A DNA stretch of 64,000 nucleotides. Origin: Arcanobacterium haemolyticum DSM 20595 (GTDB taxonomy: Bacteria; Actinomycetota; Actinomycetes; Actinomycetales; Actinomycetaceae). The stretch covers positions 806,001 through 870,000 of the forward strand of contig NC_014218.1 of NCBI RefSeq assembly GCF_000092365.1, in the 5' to 3' direction. The position numbers and the translations under genes are program-made. The first letter of the stretch is position 1, and every line of letters starts with the position of its first letter. Under the pieces are notes generated by a model. That model ran no database searches and had not been told where the DNA came from. It was given only the letters and a program-made list of their open reading frames with translations. Of the stretch, positions 60,076-64,000 are shown one piece after another.

Positions 60076-61119
60076 ATGCCTGATCCTACGTCGTCCCAGT
60101 TGCGTAGCCGTTCCTTCGCAGAACGGCTAGACGCCCCGGCTCACGTCCGCCTACCCGGTTCTCACTTGGGCCTTACATGGCGTGCTCTCACCCGCGAAGA
60201 TCTGCCAGCATTCATCGATCTCATGGCGTCTACGGCAGATTCACCGCTCGGATTTGTGCCCGCCATCGAGCGTACGATCACGTACTGGTATGACGAACTC
60301 ACAGCACAGCCACACTGCTCAGATATTTTGAGCGGTTGGGATGGGCAGGGGAAACTCCAAGCGATGGCCTGCGTGCGCGTCAATGATAAGCCGCTTTCCG
60401 AACTTCAGGCAGAGGTCACTGCCGTGGTGCGCCCTGATTGGGTGGGCCGTGGGATCGGGCGCGCCCTGCTGGAATGGCAAGATGATCGCGCCCGCCAGCT
60501 GCTGGCCATGCATCCATCGGACTTACCAGTCTCGATTCGCGCACTTGTTCCCGAACGGAACGGGAGCCGCCGCCGGCTGCTCGCAGCAGGCGGCTTCACG
60601 CCTATCAGCTACATCACTGACGTGACCACCCGGACGTCATGCGAACACCATGAGGTGTCAAAGCAGGCACGCGAACGGTTGGCTGCGCAAGGGTTTACGA
60701 TTCAGCCGTACACGGCGGATGTGGATATGGAGTTGCGGCGCTTGCATAATCGGTTGATTTTGGCGTTGGAGCGCTATCAACCGTTATCGTCGGCAGCCTG
60801 GCAGGCGAAGTTATCGCGGGCGGATCATGACTTTTCATTCTTGTTGATTAAGGATCAGCAACTTGTTGGCTATACGTTGGCGGAGCAGATTCCGGAGATT
60901 TCTGCGTTGCGGATTTACTATTACGGGATTGAGCGGGCGTTGCGCCGGCAGGGCATCGGCACTGATTTGATGTTGAGTGTGCTGGGCCCAGCTTATGACG
61001 CCCAGATTTCTACTGTGGCGGCGCCGGTTGTGAGCCGTCAGGGTAAGGTTCCAGAATCGTTGGTGGATCACGGGTTTGCTCCGGAGCTTCGTGAGATCGT
61101 GTATTCGATTGATATCTGA
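60076..61119 (+). CDS. Didomain GNAT N-acetyltransferase (first of two)
   Basis: A 347-residue protein with two GNAT folds in tandem. The acetyl-CoA loop is VVRPDWVGRGIGRALLEW near residue 130 and GIERALRRQGIGTDLML near 295 (R-x-x-G-x-G/A pattern in both). ATG at 60076 is used, with AAGGAG 15 nt upstream; a GTG at 60061 abutting the same site is the alternative. Similar double-GNAT proteins include mycothiol synthase-type enzymes, but the specific residues were not verifiable. Its stop overlaps the next GNAT start (ATGA type). Located between parE and parC. Confidence 0.88.
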   Translation: MPDPTSSQLRSRSFAERLDAPAHVRLPGSHLGLTWRALTREDLPAFIDLMASTADSPLGFVPAIERTITYWYDELTAQPHCSDILSGWDGQGKLQAMACVRVNDKPLSELQAEVTAVVRPDWVGRGIGRALLEWQDDRARQLLAMHPSDLPVSIRALVPERNGSRRRLLAAGGFTPISYITDVTTRTSCEHHEVSKQARERLAAQGFTIQPYTADVDMELRRLHNRLILALERYQPLSSAAWQAKLSRADHDFSFLLIKDQQLVGYTLAEQIPEISALRIYYYGIERALRRQGIGTDLMLSVLGPAYDAQISTVAAPVVSRQGKVPESLVDHGFAPELREIVYSIDI

Positions 61120-62081
61120 TGAAGCATTCGAAGGCGTGGGAATGGTCTGATCTGACCAGCGATGATGTGTCCCTTGTGGCTGATTTTATTGCGGCTACTG
61201 AGGCGTTTGATGATGCTCCGATTCGGACCCCGTTTTCCGAGGTGGCATCGTATTTTGGCACGGAGTGTCCGTGGAAGGCCCAGGGCGCGTGGGCAGGGGA
61301 TACGTTGGTGGCATTTGGTTTGGCGCGCATCATATCGAACACGCAATGGGAAACCACCATCACGTTGTCTGGGAGCGTTCATCCGCAGTGGCGTGCGCAG
61401 GGCGTGGGCACGGATTTGTTGGAGCGCCAGGTTGAGGTTGCGCACGCACTGGCAGGGGCTAGGGCTGCGCGTGCGTTGCTGTATGTTGAAGCGGATCACA
61501 AGAATCTGGTTGCGTTGGCGGAAGGTTTCGGTTTTTCGCGCTTGGCATCGTTTGTTCAGATTAGGGGAAAGACGACGACGCGGCTCTCCGCTCCGGCTCT
61601 CTCTGACTATATTGCGATCGAACCGATGGGTGATGGTGTAATCGACGATATTCGAGGTATCCACAACGTGGTTGTGAGCGAATCTGCGTTGTTTGATATT
61701 CAGACGGCGGAATCGTGGGCGGCCGTGTTGGAAGATGTGGATCGCGAATGGTGCTTTGTGGCCGTTGATCGTTTCGGTGATCGGCCGCGCATTGTGGGCT
61801 ATCTTTTGGCATCTGTGTTTGTGAGTATCGTGGATGGGATGGAAGCGTCTGAAGCGTATATCGATGAAGTTGTGGTTATTCCACAATGGCGTAATTCTGG
61901 TGTTGGTTCTGCCATGGTGACTGCTGTGCTACAGCGGTTCCAAGAAGCCGGCTACGATTCTGTGGTGGCAGATGTGGCAATCGCCGATCCAGATGGTTCG
62001 GCATTCATGGATGTTTTTGATGAGACGGGGTTCGCCGAAATCGGACGAACCCACGTCATGTCACTTCAACTTAACCAATAG
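61119..62081 (+). CDS. Didomain GNAT N-acetyltransferase (second of two)
   Basis: A 320-residue protein, also with two GNAT domains: SGSVHPQWRAQGVGTDLLERQV near residue 95 and VVIPQWRNSGVGSAMVTAVL near 255. ATG overlaps the last base of the preceding gene. It shares the double-domain plan with that gene and probably arose from it by duplication or by a common ancestor. Ends with an 11-nt overlap with the convergent parC gene. Substrates unknown. No signal peptide. Confidence 0.88.
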   Translation: MKHSKAWEWSDLTSDDVSLVADFIAATEAFDDAPIRTPFSEVASYFGTECPWKAQGAWAGDTLVAFGLARIISNTQWETTITLSGSVHPQWRAQGVGTDLLERQVEVAHALAGARAARALLYVEADHKNLVALAEGFGFSRLASFVQIRGKTTTRLSAPALSDYIAIEPMGDGVIDDIRGIHNVVVSESALFDIQTAESWAAVLEDVDREWCFVAVDRFGDRPRIVGYLLASVFVSIVDGMEASEAYIDEVVVIPQWRNSGVGSAMVTAVLQRFQEAGYDSVVADVAIADPDGSAFMDVFDETGFAEIGRTHVMSLQLNQ

Positions 62082-64000
62082 CGTTGACGATCTCAGCGAG
62101 CGCCGTGCCGGAACCGTCACGGCGTTCGTCTATATCTGGAAGCGTCACTGGCTTGCCGTTCTTGCCAACGGCGCGCGGTGGGAGTTGCCCAACCCATGCC
62201 TGGGTAAGAGTATCTTCATCGCGCAAGTAGCGTTGAGCGCGCACGCCGCCTGTGCCACGGCCCTTGGCCGGATAGCGATCAAGTGGCGTCACCTTAGCGC
62301 TGCCGGCTGTGGTGCCTGGCAGGGCATCGGACGAGCTAGCGATTGTGACTACGCCATGCCCGGCCAAATCATCGTTCGGCACGATACCAAGCGCAATAAC
62401 TTGGGCTCCATCTGCCACTCGAATACCGGCAATTCCTTGGCCGGATCGGCCTTGTGGGCGTACGGCATTGGCATCGAAACGCAAGAGTTGGGCATCGGAG
62501 GTCACGAGCACGATCACGTCCGTATCGCCGGAAACTCCTGCGCCAATTACTCGATCGCCGTCCAACAACGTGATTGCATCGAACTGACTCTTGTTCGGCG
62601 GGTCAAGTGCCACACGCTTGATCTTGCCTTGAGCAGTGGCAAGAGTCAGCACGGTATCGCTTTCTTCAAGACTGATGATGGCCAAGGGTTCTTCGTTTGG
62701 TTCCATCAACAGAAGATCGGTGAGTTGAGCGCCGGCAGCTAGGCTCGGTGCGCTTTCGGTATCTGGCATGGCCGGAATATCAAGAACGTTCAACCGGTGA
62801 ATGTTTCCGGCGGTGGTGACAACGCCGATATCGCTCAAATTCGTTGTAGAAACAACAGAAGCCAAAGCATCGTGCTGGGCGCGTGGCCCTTCACGGCGTG
62901 GCGGTTCGCCACCAACGATACGAGCAATCTTGCCCGTGGCAGAAAGGAGAACTCGGCACGGATCGTCAGTGATTTTCAGTTTCGGCGCGTTGGCTTTAGA
63001 CTTTTGTACCGCGTCCGCTTCAAGCAATACTGTGCGGCGTGGCGTGCCGTATTGGCGGGCAACGTCCGCAAGCTCGGTGGAGATCAGTTGACGCATACGG
63101 TCTTCTGATCCCAGGATAGCTAGGAGCTCATCGATCGTTTCTTGGAGCGAATTGCGTTCCGTTTCAAGTTCAATTTGAGAGAATTTGGTGAGGCGGCGCA
63201 AGCGCAGCTCCAGAATGTAATCGGCTTGGGGCTGCGAAAGATCAAACACAGAGATAAGGCGATTTGCCGCAGTTGCCGAATCTTCCGAGGAACGGATAAT
63301 GGCGATCACGTCGTCAATATCCACAATCGCGATCAGCAAACCTTCCACCAGGTGAAGACGATCTTGCGCCTTGCGTAAGCGGAATTCGCACCGGCGCTTC
63401 GTGACGGAGCGGCGGTGATCTAAGAACACCTGCAGAATTTCCTTCAGGCCCATCGTGCGCGGCTGGCCTTCCACCAACGCCACGTTATTGATACCGAACG
63501 ATTCTTCCAGCGGAGTGTGCTGATAGAGCGCAGCGAGTACGGCTTCTGGGTTGAATGCGTTTTTGACTTCGACCACGAGCCGTGTGCCATGATGCCGATC
63601 GGTCAGATTCTGCACACCCGAAATGCCCTGGAGTTTCTTAGACGAAACACCATCTTTGATCTTCTCAATAATTTTTTCCGGACCAGTTAAGTAGGGGAGT
63701 TCGGTGAAAATAATGCCCTTCTTGCGCGGGCTCACGTTTTCGATATGTGCCGTTGCGCGGGTACGGAAAATGCCACGCCCCGTCTTATACGCCTGGCGAA
63801 TACCATCAATGCCCACAATCTTGCCGCCATCTGGCAAATCCGGCCCCGGAATGTAGCGCATCAATTCTTCCAGGCACGCATCCGGATTTTCCAGCAAGAA
63901 ACGAGCACCAGCAATCACTTCATTCAGATTATGTGGTGCCATGTTTGTAGCCATACCCACCGCGATACCAGACGAACCATTCACCAACAAGCTAGGAATC
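62071..64000 (-). CDS. parC: DNA topoisomerase IV subunit A, 5'-truncated by window edge
   Basis: The frame is open to the last base, so the N-terminus with the catalytic tyrosine lies outside. Visible: IPSLLVNGSSGIAVGMATNMAPHNL at the edge (in parts), the coiled-coil tower and C-terminal beta-propeller blades. The position where GyrA has its QRRGGRG-type box reads RPQGRSGQGIAGI, so the DNA-wrapping GyrA box is missing, supporting ParC over GyrA. Pairs with parE across two GNAT genes. Overlaps the last GNAT gene by 11 nt tail to tail. Confidence 0.9.
   Translation of the reverse strand, partial: IPSLLVNGSSGIAVGMATNMAPHNLNEVIAGARFLLENPDACLEELMRYIPGPDLPDGGKIVGIDGIRQAYKTGRGIFRTRATAHIENVSPRKKGIIFTELPYLTGPEKIIEKIKDGVSSKKLQGISGVQNLTDRHHGTRLVVEVKNAFNPEAVLAALYQHTPLEESFGINNVALVEGQPRTMGLKEILQVFLDHRRSVTKRRCEFRLRKAQDRLHLVEGLLIAIVDIDDVIAIIRSSEDSATAANRLISVFDLSQPQADYILELRLRRLTKFSQIELETERNSLQETIDELLAILGSEDRMRQLISTELADVARQYGTPRRTVLLEADAVQKSKANAPKLKITDDPCRVLLSATGKIARIVGGEPPRREGPRAQHDALASVVSTTNLSDIGVVTTAGNIHRLNVLDIPAMPDTESAPSLAAGAQLTDLLLMEPNEEPLAIISLEESDTVLTLATAQGKIKRVALDPPNKSQFDAITLLDGDRVIGAGVSGDTDVIVLVTSDAQLLRFDANAVRPQGRSGQGIAGIRVADGAQVIALGIVPNDDLAGHGVVTIASSSDALPGTTAGSAKVTPLDRYPAKGRGTGGVRAQRYLRDEDTLTQAWVGQLPPRAVGKNGKPVTLPDIDERRDGSGTALAEIVNAIG

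Noticed and set aside
1-64000. CRISPR array, prophage or insertion sequence
   Set aside because: No series of regularly spaced repeats, no integrase, transposase or phage structural genes seen on either strand.

Overview
The window is a stretch of actinobacterial core chromosome with moderate G+C. The likely source is an Actinomycetaceae-type organism (Arcanobacterium, Trueperella or Actinomyces relatives). That placement is inferred from family-level evidence: actinobacteria-only families (DUF3145, DUF3052, DUF3043, DUF4191, DUF4192, DUF7455, a Rv2175c-like protein), homodimeric AceE with a two-lipoyl E2, paired glnA2-glnE and glnA1, polyphosphate glucokinase, PPi-dependent phosphofructokinase and a PASTA kinase. 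From memory, gene order is a compressed version of the Mycobacterium tuberculosis segment from about Rv2173 to Rv2244. No prophage, CRISPR array, intact insertion sequence or plasmid function was seen.

Layout: 0-3.7 kb has a partial TIGR01777 protein, DUF3145, an acyl-carrier-like protein without its serine, a TPR-like protein, YciO and a HAD phosphatase. 3.7-7.3 kb is a heterodimeric ABC exporter. 7.4-11.1 kb has aceE, DUF3052 and tRNA-Val. 11.0-11.9 kb is a non-coding decay zone with a flavin reductase relic and a perfect 22-bp inverted repeat. 11.9-14.7 kb is a wall-anchored beta-N-acetylhexosaminidase. 14.8-20.2 kb has Nif3, a COG1579 protein, yaaA, rnpB, ppgK, map and panB. 20.3-27.4 kb is the nitrogen block (glnA2, glnE, a histidine phosphatase, glnA1, DUF4191). 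27.5-32.1 kb has an MFS transporter with a possible structured leader, then dlaT and lpd. 32.3-36.4 kb holds a small unknown protein and an iron-siderophore ABC operon. 36.7-47.6 kb has pepA, DUF3043, an M20 dipeptidase with a glycerate-kinase-like protein, an IscA/ErpA protein, an FKBP lipoprotein, sodA, an orphan receiver, a DEDD/GIY-YIG nuclease and a PPi-dependent PFK. 47.7-57.9 kb has aroG (class II), pknL, a LysM-transglycosylase, a Rv2175c-like protein, idsA, DUF4192, a Usp protein, sigA, a DEDDh exonuclease and DUF7455. 57.9-64 kb has parE, two tandem didomain GNAT proteins and the 3' part of parC.

The genes serve central carbon metabolism (AceE-DlaT-Lpd, PFK, PpgK), nitrogen assimilation and its adenylylation control, envelope signalling and remodelling, iron supply and chromosome topology. 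Two structural themes recur. Many genes have a TANNNT hexamer 6-7 nt before the start codon and no Shine-Dalgarno, which suggests leaderless transcripts. Many operons end in long, near-perfect stems, often without a T-tract.

No clearly new multi-gene system was found. The best leads are the serine-less ACP, a three-way-junction RNA candidate upstream of the MFS gene, the kilobase-scale blocks of strand-asymmetric synonymous codon choice, and a 66-nt exact repeat between the lipoyl domains of dlaT.
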